Assembly: GCA_039889245.1 (NCBI GenBank)
Contig: JAZGVH010000002.1
Coordinates: 1,798,001 to 1,862,000 of the forward strand
Length of the DNA: 64,000 bases
Direction: 5' to 3'
From: Dermatophilaceae bacterium Soc4.6
GTDB lineage: Bacteria; Actinomycetota; Actinomycetes; Actinomycetales; Dermatophilaceae
In this document: in pieces, positions 52,055 through 61,128 of the stretch
Position numbering within the stretch: the first letter of the stretch is position 1
Layout of the letters: each line of letters opens with the position of its first letter
Program-made: the position numbers and the translations under genes
Notes under the pieces: generated by a model
Database searches by the model: none
What the model saw: the letters and a program-made list of their open reading frames with translations, nothing else
What the model was told of the DNA's origin: nothing

Positions 52055-52630
52055 ATGGAGCCCCGCTACCCCCTGGCCGTCATCGACGACGTCCCCGACG
52101 ACATCCGCGACACCATCCTCGCCGTGCAGGAGAAGAGCGGCTTCGTGCCGACCGTCTTCCTCATGCTCGCGCGGCGTCCGGCCGAGTTCAGGGCCTTCTT
52201 CGCCTACCACGACGCGATCATGCTGCGGGCGGAGTCGCACCTCAGCAAGGGCGACCGCGAGCTGGTCGTCACGAGCATCTCGGGCGCCAACCGCTGCACC
52301 TACTGCGTCGTGGCGCACGGCGCGCTGCTGCGCATCTACGAGAAGCAGCCGCTGCTCGCCGACCAGGTCGCGGTCAACCACCGCACCGCCGACATCGACG
52401 CTCGTCAACGGGCCATCCTCGACTTCGCGCACGCGGTCAACGCCCGCAGCCACGAGGTCGAGCAGTCCGACATCGACGCTCTGGCGGTGCACGGCCTCGA
52501 CGCCGAGGACGCCTGGGACATCATGTCGATCACGGCGTTCTTCGGGCTGTCCAACCGGGTCGCCAGCGTCACCGGGATGATGCCCAACCCCGAGTTCTAC
52601 CTCATGGGCCGGGTGCCGCGCCCGGCCTGA
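52055..52630 (+). CDS. AhpD/carboxymuconolactone-decarboxylase-like protein (peroxidase-related)
   Basis: 191 residues. GANRCTYCVVAHGALLRI carries the CxxC...H redox motif (Cys80, Cys83, His87) of AhpD-like proteins. SGFVPTVFLMLARRPAEFRA and ILDFAHAVNARSHEVEQSDI match the uncharacterised peroxidase-related subgroup. It starts 12 bases after the manganese exporter and may be in its operon. A thiol-based peroxidase role, possibly linked to metal stress, is likely by family. Confidence 0.85.
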   Translation: MEPRYPLAVIDDVPDDIRDTILAVQEKSGFVPTVFLMLARRPAEFRAFFAYHDAIMLRAESHLSKGDRELVVTSISGANRCTYCVVAHGALLRIYEKQPLLADQVAVNHRTADIDARQRAILDFAHAVNARSHEVEQSDIDALAVHGLDAEDAWDIMSITAFFGLSNRVASVTGMMPNPEFYLMGRVPRPA

Positions 52631-52717
52631 TCCGGCCAGAAGCGCGCCAGCGGTGTCCCGCCTCGCCTATCCTGAACCGAACTCACCCGGGGACCGACAC
52701 GAAGGGCCGGGCACCAC

Positions 52718-53413
52718 ATGGACGAGATCGACCAGCTCGGCGCCCTGGCCGGTGGCGACGGTGGCGACGACGACGGCCGGCGCGAGGGCCGACGCACGGT
52801 GATCGCGATCGCCGCCGCCGCGGGGCTGGGCACGCTCGCTGTGGTCGTGACGATCTGGATGATCTCGGTCACGGGCGCGGCACCGGGCCCGAGCGGGGCC
52901 GGTGGGGCAGCGGCCGACTCCATCGCGAGCGCCCTCTCCACCGAGACCCCCGCAGACGCCGAGACCACAGCGACCGACGACTCCACACCGACGACCGACG
53001 TCACCACGCTGGTGACGTCGCCGCCCCCCGCGCCCGTGCCGAGCCCCACGCTCGACCTGCCTCCGCCGGAGCAGCCGACCTTCACGGCCGCACCGGCGGC
53101 CCCGTCGACACCGTCGACCCCGGCCCCGGCGGTCACCCAGGTGCCGACCGCCCCACCTTCCACTGCCCCCCGTCCGGGGCCGGGGGTCGTGAGCGACGTG
53201 GTGCTGTCGTGCCGTCGGGTGGGCGACCAGACGCGAGCCAGCCTCACCTTCCGCACCACCGCGCCCGTGGCGGTCTGGCTGACCGGCGGCGGGAAGATCG
53301 CCCGCGGCATGGAGGGTCCGGGCGCGGTCACGGTCAAGGTCAGCGGAGGGCGCGCCGGCTACTGCCTGGCGACCGTCGACCGGGACAGCTACGGCCCGGT
53401 CGCCGCCTCCTAG
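52718..53413 (+). CDS. Membrane-anchored protein with Pro/Thr-rich stalk
   Basis: 231 residues. An acidic then basic cytoplasmic N-terminus is followed by one membrane helix (AAAGLGTLAVVVTIWMISVT), a 110-residue Pro/Thr/Ala-rich extracytoplasmic stalk and a small C-terminal beta-like domain (DVVLSCRRVGDQTRASLTFR, GYCLATVDRDSYGPVAAS) with two Cys. No family recognised. Upstream of the sigma-factor gene but with its own spacing. Confidence 0.65.
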   Translation: MDEIDQLGALAGGDGGDDDGRREGRRTVIAIAAAAGLGTLAVVVTIWMISVTGAAPGPSGAGGAAADSIASALSTETPADAETTATDDSTPTTDVTTLVTSPPPAPVPSPTLDLPPPEQPTFTAAPAAPSTPSTPAPAVTQVPTAPPSTAPRPGPGVVSDVVLSCRRVGDQTRASLTFRTTAPVAVWLTGGGKIARGMEGPGAVTVKVSGGRAGYCLATVDRDSYGPVAAS

Positions 53414-53515
53414 AGACTGTCCGACGACCCGAGAGGACCGGGGTGCAACGATGCGACCCGTGTCGGGTGTCTTCCAGGGTGACCACTGCCGTGGGCGCGA
53501 AGGGGAGCGTTGACC

Positions 53516-54058
53516 ATGCCGTCCCCCAGCGACCCCGGCCCCCGGGAGCACGACGAGGACTTCATGCACTTCGTGATCGAGCGTCAGGACGCCCTGCGCC
53601 GCACGGCATACCTGCTGTGCGGCAGCTGGGCCGGTGGTGACGACCTCGTGCAGGAGGCGCTGACCCGCGTCTACGTCGCCTGGCCGCGCATCAGCTCACC
53701 CCACGCCGCGTTCGCCTACACGCGCACGACCATGCTGCGCGCCCACCTCAACGACCGCCGCAAGTGGGGGCGCGAGATCGTCGTCGACGACGTGCCCGAG
53801 CGACCGGTGGTCGAGGCCGACCCCACCCTCGGCCTGACCCTCGAGACCCTCCTGGCGCAGCTGCCGGAGCGCCAGCGGGTGATGGTGGTGCTGCGGTTCT
53901 ACGAGGACCTCACGGTACCGCAGATCGCCCAGGAGCTCGACCTGCCGCTCGGCACGGTCAAGAGCGGGCTGTCCCGGGCGCTGGCGAGCCTGCGGGGCCG
54001 CCTCGACACCTCGTTCGATGCGCCCGACGGCGCCCGCGACGAGGAGGTGACCTCATGA
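53516..54058 (+). CDS. SigE-family ECF RNA polymerase sigma factor
   Basis: 180 residues from the ATG at 53516, with GGGGAG nine bases upstream. Region 2: QDALRRTAYLLCGSWAGGDD, LVQEALTRVYVAWPRI, which is the actinobacterial SigE-like (ECF) signature. Region 4: LLAQLPERQRVMVVLRFYED and LTVPQIAQELDLPLGTVKSG. The last codons overlap the next gene (ATGA), typical of a sigma/anti-sigma pair. Confidence 0.9.
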   Translation: MPSPSDPGPREHDEDFMHFVIERQDALRRTAYLLCGSWAGGDDLVQEALTRVYVAWPRISSPHAAFAYTRTTMLRAHLNDRRKWGREIVVDDVPERPVVEADPTLGLTLETLLAQLPERQRVMVVLRFYEDLTVPQIAQELDLPLGTVKSGLSRALASLRGRLDTSFDAPDGARDEEVTS

Positions 54059-54783
54059 CCACCACCCCACCCGCCGACGACTCGTCCGAGGCCCTGCGCC
54101 TGCGTCGTGAGCTGCGCCGGCGGCTGCACCAGGTCGACGACCTCACCCCGCCCCCGGCCCGCGACTTCGCGGCGCTGGCCGTCGCCGCGGGGCGCGCCGC
54201 CGAGGCCGAGGTCACCGGCTCCGATCCCGACGCAGCTTCCGGGGTGACTCCCGACGACGAGCCACAGGAATCGCCGGCGCCGGTGCCGACGCCGACGGTG
54301 CTGGTGCCGCTGACCCGTCGGCGGTGGCCGCGCGTGCTGGTGGGCGTGGCCGCCGCGGTCGTGCTCGGCGCCGTGGCGGTGCCCGCCCTCCCGCAGCTGT
54401 TCCGCCAGTCGGCCTCCACCAGCTCGGAGAGCACAGCGCTCGACGCCGCGGGGAGCGCCGCCGGCGCCCCGCAGCAGGCGGCGACCGGAGCCGGGGCTGC
54501 CCGGGGCACGTTGGGGTCCGCCCCCACGGCGGTCTCGAAGGCCGTGCCCTTCGCCAGCGGCGTCGCCACCGGCCCGTCCGGCCCCGCGGGCGACCTCACC
54601 CCCCTCGTCGACCAGCTGCGGGCCCGGCTGACGGCTCCCCCGTACGACGCCAGATCGGTCGTCCTGCTCTCCGACCCCACCCGGGTCGAGATCACGCTGC
54701 CCACGCCCGACCCGGCGGCGCTCGAGCTGGCGCGCGGCCTCCTGCCCGACGGCACCCCGGTCGCCCTCCTGCCCGCCGGCTGA
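54055..54783 (+). CDS. Membrane protein coupled to the sigma factor, anti-sigma candidate
   Basis: 242 residues, start overlapping the sigma stop. The cytoplasmic N-terminus of about 80 residues includes LRRRLHQVDDLTPPPARDFA, then one membrane helix (RVLVGVAAAVVLGAVAVPAL), an Ala/Ser/Thr-rich linker and a small extracytoplasmic domain (LVDQLRARLTAPPYDARSVV). This is the usual topology of anti-sigma factors, although no zinc-binding HxxxCxxC motif is present. The role is inferred from translational coupling. Confidence 0.7.
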   Translation: MTTTPPADDSSEALRLRRELRRRLHQVDDLTPPPARDFAALAVAAGRAAEAEVTGSDPDAASGVTPDDEPQESPAPVPTPTVLVPLTRRRWPRVLVGVAAAVVLGAVAVPALPQLFRQSASTSSESTALDAAGSAAGAPQQAATGAGAARGTLGSAPTAVSKAVPFASGVATGPSGPAGDLTPLVDQLRARLTAPPYDARSVVLLSDPTRVEITLPTPDPAALELARGLLPDGTPVALLPAG

Positions 54784-54807
54784 GCCCACCCCTGCGAGAC
54801 TGACGCG

Positions 54808-55860
54808 GTGATCCTGCTCGAGCCGCTCACCGCCCCGGTCGACCCCGTCGAGGCGCTGCGCCGCATCGCGCTGCTCCTCGAGCGGTCGCGCGCCGGCAGC
54901 TACCGCATCGACGCCTTCCGCAAGGCGGCCCGGGTCGTCGCCGGGCTGGAGGACGACGAGCTGGCCGCGCGAGCCGCCGCCGGCACGCTGACCGAGCTCG
55001 CCGGTGTCGGTGACGCGACCGCTGCGGTGGTGGCGCAGGCGACGGCAGGCGTGGTGCCGGCATACCTGACGTCGTTGCAGGAGAAGGAGTCCGAGCCGCT
55101 GACGCGCGGCGGCGAAGCCCTGTATGCCGCGGTCGTCGGCGACCTGCACTGCCACTCCGACTGGAGCGACGGGGGCAGCCCGATCGACGAGGTGGTGCTC
55201 GCGGCCGTCGAGCTGGGGCAGGAGTGGCTGGCCCTGACCGACCACTCGCCGCGCCTGAAGATCGCGCACGGGCTGTCGGTGGCCCGGCTCAGCGAGCAGC
55301 TCGGCGTCGTGGCGGCCATCAACACCTCGCTGGGTGACCGCTTCCGGCTGCTGTCGGGTATCGAGGTCGACATCCTCGACGACGGCGGCCTCGACCAGAC
55401 CGACGAGATGCTGGCTCGGCTCGACGTCGTCACGGCGTCGGTGCACTCCACGCTCAAGATGGCGTCGAAGCCGATGACCCGGCGGATGGTCACCGCCGTC
55501 TCCGACCCGCGGGTCAACGTGCTGGGCCACTGCACCGGACGCCTCGTCGAGGGCTCGAGGGGCACCCGTGCGCAGTCGGAGTTCGACGCGCGCGCCGTCT
55601 TCGAGGCGTGCCTGGCCGGTGACACGGCGGTCGAGATCAACTCACGCCCCGAGCGGTGCGACCCGCCCGACGAGCTGATCGAGCTGGCCCGCGACATCGG
55701 CTGCCTCTTCACCATCGACTCCGACGCGCACGCCCCCGGGCAGCTCGACATGAAGGCCTACGGCTGCGAGCGGGCGGAGCGCCTCGGCATCGACGCCGAC
55801 CGGATCGTCACGACCTGGCCGGTCGACCGCGTGCTCGCCTGGAGCCGCGCCGGGCGGTAG
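54808..55860 (+). CDS. PHP-domain metal-dependent hydrolase
   Basis: 350 residues from a GTG. The N-terminal 100 residues resemble the helix-hairpin-helix part of polymerase-X-like proteins (YRIDAFRKAARVVAGLEDDE, LTELAGVGDATAAVVAQATA). The PHP domain has all expected metal ligands: GDLHCHSDWSDGG near 112, LALTDHSPRLKIAHGLS, LSGIEVDILDDGGLD, VTASVHSTLKMASK, VLGHCTGRL, AVEINSRP and TIDSDAHAPGQLDM. Probably a phosphoesterase; a role in DNA repair is suggested by the HhH part but not shown. Confidence 0.85.
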   Translation: MILLEPLTAPVDPVEALRRIALLLERSRAGSYRIDAFRKAARVVAGLEDDELAARAAAGTLTELAGVGDATAAVVAQATAGVVPAYLTSLQEKESEPLTRGGEALYAAVVGDLHCHSDWSDGGSPIDEVVLAAVELGQEWLALTDHSPRLKIAHGLSVARLSEQLGVVAAINTSLGDRFRLLSGIEVDILDDGGLDQTDEMLARLDVVTASVHSTLKMASKPMTRRMVTAVSDPRVNVLGHCTGRLVEGSRGTRAQSEFDARAVFEACLAGDTAVEINSRPERCDPPDELIELARDIGCLFTIDSDAHAPGQLDMKAYGCERAERLGIDADRIVTTWPVDRVLAWSRAGR

Positions 55861-55935
55861 GCCCGGGGGCGAGCGGGCGATTTGGAGGCCCCCCGCACGA
55901 TCCCCTATGCTCCTACAAGTCCTCGACGGACCCGG

Positions 55936-56008
55936 GTCCCCATCGTCTAGCGGCCCAGGACCCCGCCCTTTCACGGCGGTAGCACGGGTTCGAATCCCGT
56001 TGGGGATA
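55936..56008 (+). tRNA. tRNA-Glu(TTC)
   Basis: Acceptor GTCCCCA pairs with TGGGGAT, discriminator A. The anticodon stem-loop is CCGCC-CTTTCAC-GGCGG with anticodon TTC, and the T-arm is ACGGGTTCGAATCCCGT. The gene encodes no CCA. Confidence 0.95.
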
Positions 56009-56057
56009 CGCACGACCAGCACCATCCGCACGCAGCACCACCAGCACCACCCAGTTT

Positions 56058-56131
56058 GGCCCCGTAGCGCAGTTGGTTAGCGCGCCGCCCTGTCACGGCG
56101 GAGGTCGCCGGTTCGAGCCCGGTCGGGGTCG
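56058..56131 (+). tRNA. tRNA-Asp(GTC)
   Basis: Acceptor GGCCCCG pairs with CGGGGTC, discriminator G. Anticodon stem-loop CCGCC-CTGTCAC-GGCGG has anticodon GTC, and the T-arm contains GCCGGTTCGAGCCCGGT. It lies 49 bases after tRNA-Glu and probably shares its transcript. Confidence 0.95.
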
Positions 56132-56137
56132 CCCTCA

Positions 56138-56163
56138 GGGCCCGTCACTTCGGTGACGGGCCC
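56138..56163 (+). terminator. Terminator after tRNA-Asp
   Basis: GGGCCCGTCAC and GTGACGGGCCC form a perfect 11-bp stem with a TTCG tetraloop, followed by TTCCTC. It ends the tRNA-Glu/tRNA-Asp unit and could also serve the converging DUF202 genes. Confidence 0.85.
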
Positions 56164-56197
56164 TTCCTCGTCGGCTTGGCGGCATCCGGGGCAGGGG

Positions 56198-56515
56198 TCA
56201 ACCCGCGAGCGCTGCCGCGACCACGACGGCGGCAAGCAGCGTCACCTGGAGCGACAGCAGCGCGGCGTGCGTCCCGACCGCCATCGGGGGCCGACGGCTC
56301 GTCGAGGTGCCCAGGCGGGCGTGCTGGCGGTGCCGCAGGCCGCGCAGGAGGCCGACCACGTGGGCGAGGCTGACGGCGACGACGACGAGCACGGCCGGAC
56401 CCAGCCGCTCGTAGGCCAGCCGCGCCAGCAGCAGCGAGACCCCCAGCAGCGAGAGCGCCGTCCGCTGCCAGGCGAGGGTCGTGCGCTCGACCGCCAGCCC
56501 GGGGGTCGCGCTCAC
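56198..56515 (-). CDS. DUF202-family small membrane protein
   Basis: 105 residues from a GTG overlapping the stop of the upstream gene (GTGA). The family motif [20 protein letters not shown] is followed by helices [20 protein letters not shown] and [23 protein letters not shown]202 proteins are three-helix membrane proteins of unknown role that often occur in such pairs. Confidence 0.85.
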   Translation of the reverse strand: MSATPGLAVERTTLAWQRTALSLLGVSLLLARLAYERLGPAVLVVVAVSLAHVVGLLRGLRHRQHARLGTSTSRRPPMAVGTHAALLSLQVTLLAAVVVAAALAG

Positions 56516-56880
56516 GGCGCGAGGGTCACGACGAGCACGGTCAGCGCGGCCACGACGAGCAGCAGGGCGAGCGACCCGGCGACGGCGAAGCCCGGCATCG
56601 GCTCGTGGCGGCGCATGGCCCGCTCGGCGGTGGCCCACCGCACCCATCCGGCGACGACCGCGAGCACCCCGAGCGCCGCGAGCACGGCACCCCCGACGCG
56701 ACGCAGGCCCGGCGCGGTGGTCAGGGGCAGCGCCTGCAGCGCCACCCCACCGGCGAGCAGGGCGAGCGCCGTGCGCACCCAGGCCAGGAAGGTGCGCTCG
56801 TTGGCGAAGGAGAAGCGGGGGTCGGGCTCGTCACCCTCGTCGTAGACCCAGCCGGGCCACCGGCGCTCGGGGCTGCTCAT
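56512..56880 (-). CDS. DUF202-family (YidH-like) membrane protein
   Basis: 122 residues from the ATG at 56880. [20 protein letters not shown] is the YidH/DUF202 motif, followed by helices [20 protein letters not shown] and [19 protein letters not shown]. It is translationally coupled to the second DUF202 gene and divergent from the SDR gene, with only 47 bases between starts. Confidence 0.85.
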   Translation of the reverse strand: MSSPERRWPGWVYDEGDEPDPRFSFANERTFLAWVRTALALLAGGVALQALPLTTAPGLRRVGGAVLAALGVLAVVAGWVRWATAERAMRRHEPMPGFAVAGSLALLLVVAALTVLVVTLAP

Positions 56881-56927
56881 GGCCCCCAGTATGTCCGGCG
56901 CGCTCGCGCAGTCGTACCGTCGAGGGC

Positions 56928-57758
56928 ATGACACAGAAGACCTGGTTCATCACCGGCACCTCGCGCGGCTTCGGCCGGGAGTGGGCCCTGGCCGCCCTCG
57001 AGCGCGGCGACCGCGTGGCGGGCACCGCACGCGACACCAGCACCCTCGACGACTTCACCGCACGGTATGGAGACGCCTTCCTGCCGCTGCCGCTCGACGT
57101 CACCGACCGCGACGCCGACGTCGCGGCCGTGAAGGCGGCCTACGACCACTTCGGACGGCTCGACGTCGTGGTCAACAACGCCGGATACGGCCACTTCGGC
57201 TTCATCGAGGAGGTCTCCGAGGCCGAGGCCCGCGACCAGATCGAGACGAACCTCTTCGGCGCCCTGTGGGTCACTCAGGCGGCGCTGCCCTACCTGCGCG
57301 AGCAGGGCTCCGGCCACATCATCCAGGTGTCGTCGATCGGCGGGATCTCGGCCTTCCCCGGCATCGGGCTCTATCACGCGAGCAAGTGGGGCCTCGAGGG
57401 CTTCAGCCAGGCCCTGGCGGGCGAGGTCGCCCGCTTCGGCATCCACGTGACGATCGTCGAGCCGGGAGGCTTCGCCACCGACTGGGGCGGCGCGTCGGCC
57501 AAGCACTCCGCGGGGCTCCCGGCCTACACCGAGGCCAAGGAAGAGATGCAGCGTCAGCGTCAGGCCCGCGTCGGCGCCGGGGGGGCCGGTGACCCGACCG
57601 CCTCCGCGGCCGCGATCCTGCAGGTCGTCGACGCCGACGAGCCCCCGCTGCGGGTCTTCTTCGGCGCCGCCCCGCTCGGCATCGCAAAGGCCGACTACGC
57701 CTCGCGGATCGAGACCTGGGAGCAGTGGGACCACGTCGCGCAGCTCGCCCAGGGCTGA
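56928..57758 (+). CDS. Short-chain dehydrogenase/reductase
   Basis: 276 residues. NAD(P) motif [20 protein letters not shown] (TGxxxGxG at 9-16), [35 protein letters not shown] (Ser) and [19 protein letters not shown] with the catalytic Tyr and Lys near 149 and 153. Classical SDR fold; the Arg after the first Gly motif suggests NADPH use. Substrate unknown. Divergent from the DUF202 pair. Confidence 0.9.
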   Translation: MTQKTWFITGTSRGFGREWALAALERGDRVAGTARDTSTLDDFTARYGDAFLPLPLDVTDRDADVAAVKAAYDHFGRLDVVVNNAGYGHFGFIEEVSEAEARDQIETNLFGALWVTQAALPYLREQGSGHIIQVSSIGGISAFPGIGLYHASKWGLEGFSQALAGEVARFGIHVTIVEPGGFATDWGGASAKHSAGLPAYTEAKEEMQRQRQARVGAGGAGDPTASAAAILQVVDADEPPLRVFFGAAPLGIAKADYASRIETWEQWDHVAQLAQG

Positions 57759-57910
57759 GCCGGCCCCCTGCGTCCGCGTCGCGGCGGCTTCTTGGCCCCC
57801 GTGACGCGGACGCATCGGTGCCCGTACGGCGCACCTCCTCGCCTCCGGTATAGTTTCGGCGAGCCGGACTCGTCCGGTTCTCTCGTGCGAGGCCCTGGTG
57901 CCCTGTACGC

Positions 57911-57984
57911 GGCCAGGTAGCTCAGTTGGTACGAGCGTCCGACTGAAAATCGGAAGGTCGGCGGTTCGACCCCGCCCCTGGCCA
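57911..57984 (+). tRNA. tRNA-Phe(GAA)
   Basis: Acceptor GGCCAGG pairs with CCTGGCC, discriminator A. Anticodon stem-loop TCCGA-CTGAAAA-TCGGA has anticodon GAA, and the T-arm is GGCGGTTCGACCCCGCC. It is complete. Downstream sequence to the window end looks like an island. Confidence 0.95.
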
Positions 57985-57989
57985 CCCCC

Positions 57990-58025
57990 AAAACCGCAGG
58001 TCACAGGCCTGTGACCTGCGGTTTT
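57990..58025 (+). terminator. Terminator after tRNA-Phe, perfect 36-bp palindrome
   Basis: Both 18-base arms match perfectly (AAAACCGCAGGTCACAGG and its reverse complement), so it can work in either direction. A degraded relative (CCCGCAGGTCACAGGTCTG) follows the tRNA-Lys fragment at 34998. Confidence 0.9.
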
Positions 58026-58747
58026 GTGTGTCCCGGCGGTGCGTGCCGCCGTAAGCCGACTGACCGTCAGAGACCCCGGATCGCCGCGAATCGCCGGGAG
58101 ATGTTGCACGAGATGTTGCACGACGTCTTGGCGTCGAGATAGTTCGTCTAAGGGCAGAATCGGCCGTAGACGGCCGAACTCGTCGCCGCTGTGACGGAGC
58201 AACCTGCGGTCTTCGCGAGCCAACGGAGGGGCGCGGCGCTGCTCGGACGCATTAGTCCCGGGAGTTGTCCGTCGAGCCGTGGCCAGTTGCTGTGGCTTTG
58301 ATAGTCCTCGGTGTTCTCGGTGCACCCGAGGAGGCCGCCGACCTTCTGGTTGAGCACGTCGCGGACTTCCTTGGGGTTGCGAAGACCTCCTGGGTTCGTC
58401 GTCGGAAGTCTTAACGCGCCAGCCCTCGAAGGTGTTGTCCCTCCTCCCCGGGATGCCCCTCGCCCACCCTCTGATTGCGGAGAACTTCTGGCTCCTCGCA
58501 GACTGCTGCAAAGAGTCCCGGGCACCGTTACTGGCCGGGCGATACCGTAGACCGCGCCCGCACGGACGCCCGCGGCCAGCCGGGGTCGTAGTTACACCGC
58601 AATTGTCAACGAGGACATCGCCGCCGGCGCCACGGATCGACTGCAACTCCCTGCAGTTGACCGGCTCCGGCGCAGGCCGCCCGCCACGAGGAGCCGCCTT
58701 GACCCCGTTTCCGTGGTTGCACCCCACCGAGCACAAGGAGCCCGATA
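58026..58747. other. Gene-free island border with integrase-tail-like repeat
   Basis: No gene is convincing. GAGATGTTGCAC occurs twice in tandem (58097-58120, the second copy starting CGAGATGTTGCAC), a pattern common at the 3' ends of tRNA-linked integrase genes. A frame on the minus strand around 58148-58430 (NPKEVRDVLNQKVGGLLGCT) might be a decayed gene. The 5' end of the Abi-like gene follows. Confidence 0.4.
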
Positions 58748-59578
58748 GTGTCCGCAGCGTTCTCCGCAGGCCCGCTCACCGATGACGTGGCGGGTGCCGT
58801 GGCTCAGTTCTTCTACGGAGGAGCAGGGCCTTCCCACACGGATGTCACGCGCGTTCTGACGCAGTCGGGATACTCCGACAACTACGTGAGGCCCAGTGTC
58901 GGGCAGGGACCGAACAAGCAGGACCGTGTCCTCGGGGCATTCCGCGAAGCCCAACGCTCGCCTGCCCGGGCCCGGCAGCTCGTCGACGGCCTGCTTGGCC
59001 TCCTCCGCCGGAAGAGCCTCATTGGCGATCCTGACGATGTCCAGAAGTCGGACGACGAACGGCAGCTGCGCCGCGCTCTCGGCGCCGTTGGCTGGCGACT
59101 TGACGACACCGGGCACCTCCACCCATTCGCCGGCGTTGACATCGACTCCGGCGGCCGCGAAGCCCTCGACGAGATGGTCGCACGCATCCGCCGCTCAACC
59201 TCCGACCCCGGGTTGCTTATCGGCCAGGCCAAGGACCTCCTCGAGGCCGTCGCCAAGTTCGTTCTTGAGGAGCTTGGGATGCCCGTCCCTGCGAACATCG
59301 CCTATCCGGCGCTCTGGCACATTGCGCGGGAGAGGCTTGGCATCCTGCCCACGCAGGTCGATCAAGACCTGCCTGGCTGGGAAGCCATCCGAGAGATTCA
59401 CCAGTCCACATGGGCCATTGCTTCGCAGGTCAACACGCTGCGAAACCTACAAGGGGTAGGCCACGGGCGAACTTTGCCTACCGGCGTCACTGAAGACCTC
59501 GCGATGCTGGTCGTCCGCGAAGCATGCAGCGTCGCTGACTACATGCTGGCGATGCTCGGTAGGGCGCCCGGCGCCTAG
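58748..59578 (+). CDS. Abortive-infection-type (Abi C-terminal-like) protein
   Basis: 276 residues from a GTG. The N-terminal 130 residues are mixed helical (LTDDVAGAVAQFFYGGAGPS, GFREAQRSPARARQLVDGLL) with a helix-turn-helix-like start. The C-terminal half has LIGQAKDLLEAVAKFVLEEL, LRNLQGVGHGRTLPTGVTED and LAMLVVREACSVADYMLAML. This matches the Abi C-terminal domain with its conserved Arg-Asn...Gly-x-GHGR motif, probably HEPN-related. Likely a phage-defence or stress effector; specificity unknown. It stands alone on the plus strand. Confidence 0.7.
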   Translation: MSAAFSAGPLTDDVAGAVAQFFYGGAGPSHTDVTRVLTQSGYSDNYVRPSVGQGPNKQDRVLGAFREAQRSPARARQLVDGLLGLLRRKSLIGDPDDVQKSDDERQLRRALGAVGWRLDDTGHLHPFAGVDIDSGGREALDEMVARIRRSTSDPGLLIGQAKDLLEAVAKFVLEELGMPVPANIAYPALWHIARERLGILPTQVDQDLPGWEAIREIHQSTWAIASQVNTLRNLQGVGHGRTLPTGVTEDLAMLVVREACSVADYMLAMLGRAPGA

Positions 59579-59835
59579 GAAGCTCAGCCTGCGTGCTCCG
59601 ATACCCGGGAACACCGACGCGGGGCGCACAACCCGCGGCGAGCTAATCGAGCGGCGACGGGTAGCCGGCGCATCACGACGCCGTTGGGATCTGCGCACCC
59701 GTCGCCAAGTCGAGCTGGTGGAGAGTCGGCGCTGTCCAACGTCCGATGCCGACCTCACTCAAATGCTGGTACTGATGGATATCTCCGGGCTCTGCTGCGG
59801 TGCGCGACTTCACCGACTGCTACCCCTGACCGCCG

Positions 59836-61128
59836 TCAGTCAGGGTCGCGAGCGGGTCGGCCGCGGCTGGCCTTCAGCCTGCCGGGCAATGCTTGTACTG
59901 ACCTGCGGGCGCTGCTGGTCCCCTCGCGGGCATGCACCAAGGCAGCGCCTCCCCCACGTCGGACCGCACCTATACCCGCGGACCCGGTCTCGAGCGCGCG
60001 GTCGCGAACTTCACCAGCCGCAGAAGACCATCGGCGCACCTCCACCTCCCCTCGGTTCGACTCCAGTCCGAGCACCAGCTGGAAGTCGACGATCGCGCCC
60101 CCGGCCTTTCCGCCGGCACGCACCGCCCGCGGCGACGCGCCCGGGTGCAGTAGGACCTTCTCGTTCGCGGTGCCTGCCGCCGCCATGATCCGGACCAGCA
60201 GCCGCCCCGTCGCCGCGCTGATGTCGTTGACCCGCTTGCGTCGGGCCTCGTCCAAGCCTCGTCGGTGGGCGTCCACGTCGTCGGGCGACGTGTCGAACAC
60301 CCGGTCGAGCTCGAGCACGTCGAGACCCTCCTGCAGTTGGAACGTCCGAGCGAGCACCGCCAGCCACTCCTGGGTCGACGTCGCCGCAGCCGTTGTCGCA
60401 CTCGCGATGTCCGACACCTTGTCGGCGGAGTCGAGCGCGACCGCGAGTCCGTCGAGCTGTGCCAGGGCGTAGCCCTGCACCTCAGCGATGGTCGTGGTCA
60501 GGTTCTGCACCTTTGACCAAGTCACCTCGTCGACCTTGCCCCGCGCACGGCTGACGGTCAGCGCTTCGTCGATGGCCATGCCAGCGCCTGTCAGCCGAGA
60601 GACCACCGAGTCCTTCTGGGCCCGCAGGACGTGATCCAGCTTCGCGTCGATGCTTTGCAGGTAGTCGGTGATCTCTTCCATCGTTTGCTGCATGGCCAGC
60701 TGCGCCATGAAGGCGGACGCGCTGGCGAGCGTTTCCGGGTTGGTGAGCGCAGCACCGGGACCACGCACGAACTGGACGAAACCCTTCACCTGGCCCTTGC
60801 TGCCCTTGAGCACCCCGGTCGAGAGACCGGTCTTCGAGCTCTTGCGCAGCCCGTACTTCTTCATCTCCTTCGCCGACTCCTCAGTGAGCTTCACCCACCG
60901 CCCCGAGTTCGCGGCGATCTCGGAGCCGGCCCGTGTGGCCGCCGACGCCTTCCCGAGGAGTCCACGGAGGCGGCCTACGCCCAGACCCGTCGATGCCGGT
61001 CCCGAAGCGACCATGCCCTCGGACGCAAAGAACTGCTCGACCGCGCTGGGCGCGCCGAACACCGCCAGGCCGTGCTCGTCAGCCACCAGCTGGATCTCGC
61101 TGCCAGCCAAGCTCTCGTCGTCGCTCAC
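59836..61128 (-). CDS. Unrecognised third gene of the McrBC operon
   Basis: 430 residues from a GTG overlapping the McrC stop (GTGA). Mostly helical: LTEESAKEMKKYGLRKSSKT, AFMAQLAMQQTMEEITDYLQ (likely coiled coil), SIDAKLDHVLRAQKDSVVSR, then LTTTIAEVQGYALAQLDGLA. The last 100 residues are less ordered, with SNRGEVEVRRWSSAAGEVRD and a basic Arg/Gly/Ala-rich tail. There are no membrane helices and no nuclease or ATPase motif that I can see. Tight coupling to mcrC implies a partner in the restriction system, or an independent module co-expressed with it. Confidence 0.65.
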   Translation of the reverse strand: MSDDESLAGSEIQLVADEHGLAVFGAPSAVEQFFASEGMVASGPASTGLGVGRLRGLLGKASAATRAGSEIAANSGRWVKLTEESAKEMKKYGLRKSSKTGLSTGVLKGSKGQVKGFVQFVRGPGAALTNPETLASASAFMAQLAMQQTMEEITDYLQSIDAKLDHVLRAQKDSVVSRLTGAGMAIDEALTVSRARGKVDEVTWSKVQNLTTTIAEVQGYALAQLDGLAVALDSADKVSDIASATTAAATSTQEWLAVLARTFQLQEGLDVLELDRVFDTSPDDVDAHRRGLDEARRKRVNDISAATGRLLVRIMAAAGTANEKVLLHPGASPRAVRAGGKAGGAIVDFQLVLGLESNRGEVEVRRWSSAAGEVRDRALETGSAGIGAVRRGGGAALVHAREGTSSARRSVQALPGRLKASRGRPARDPD

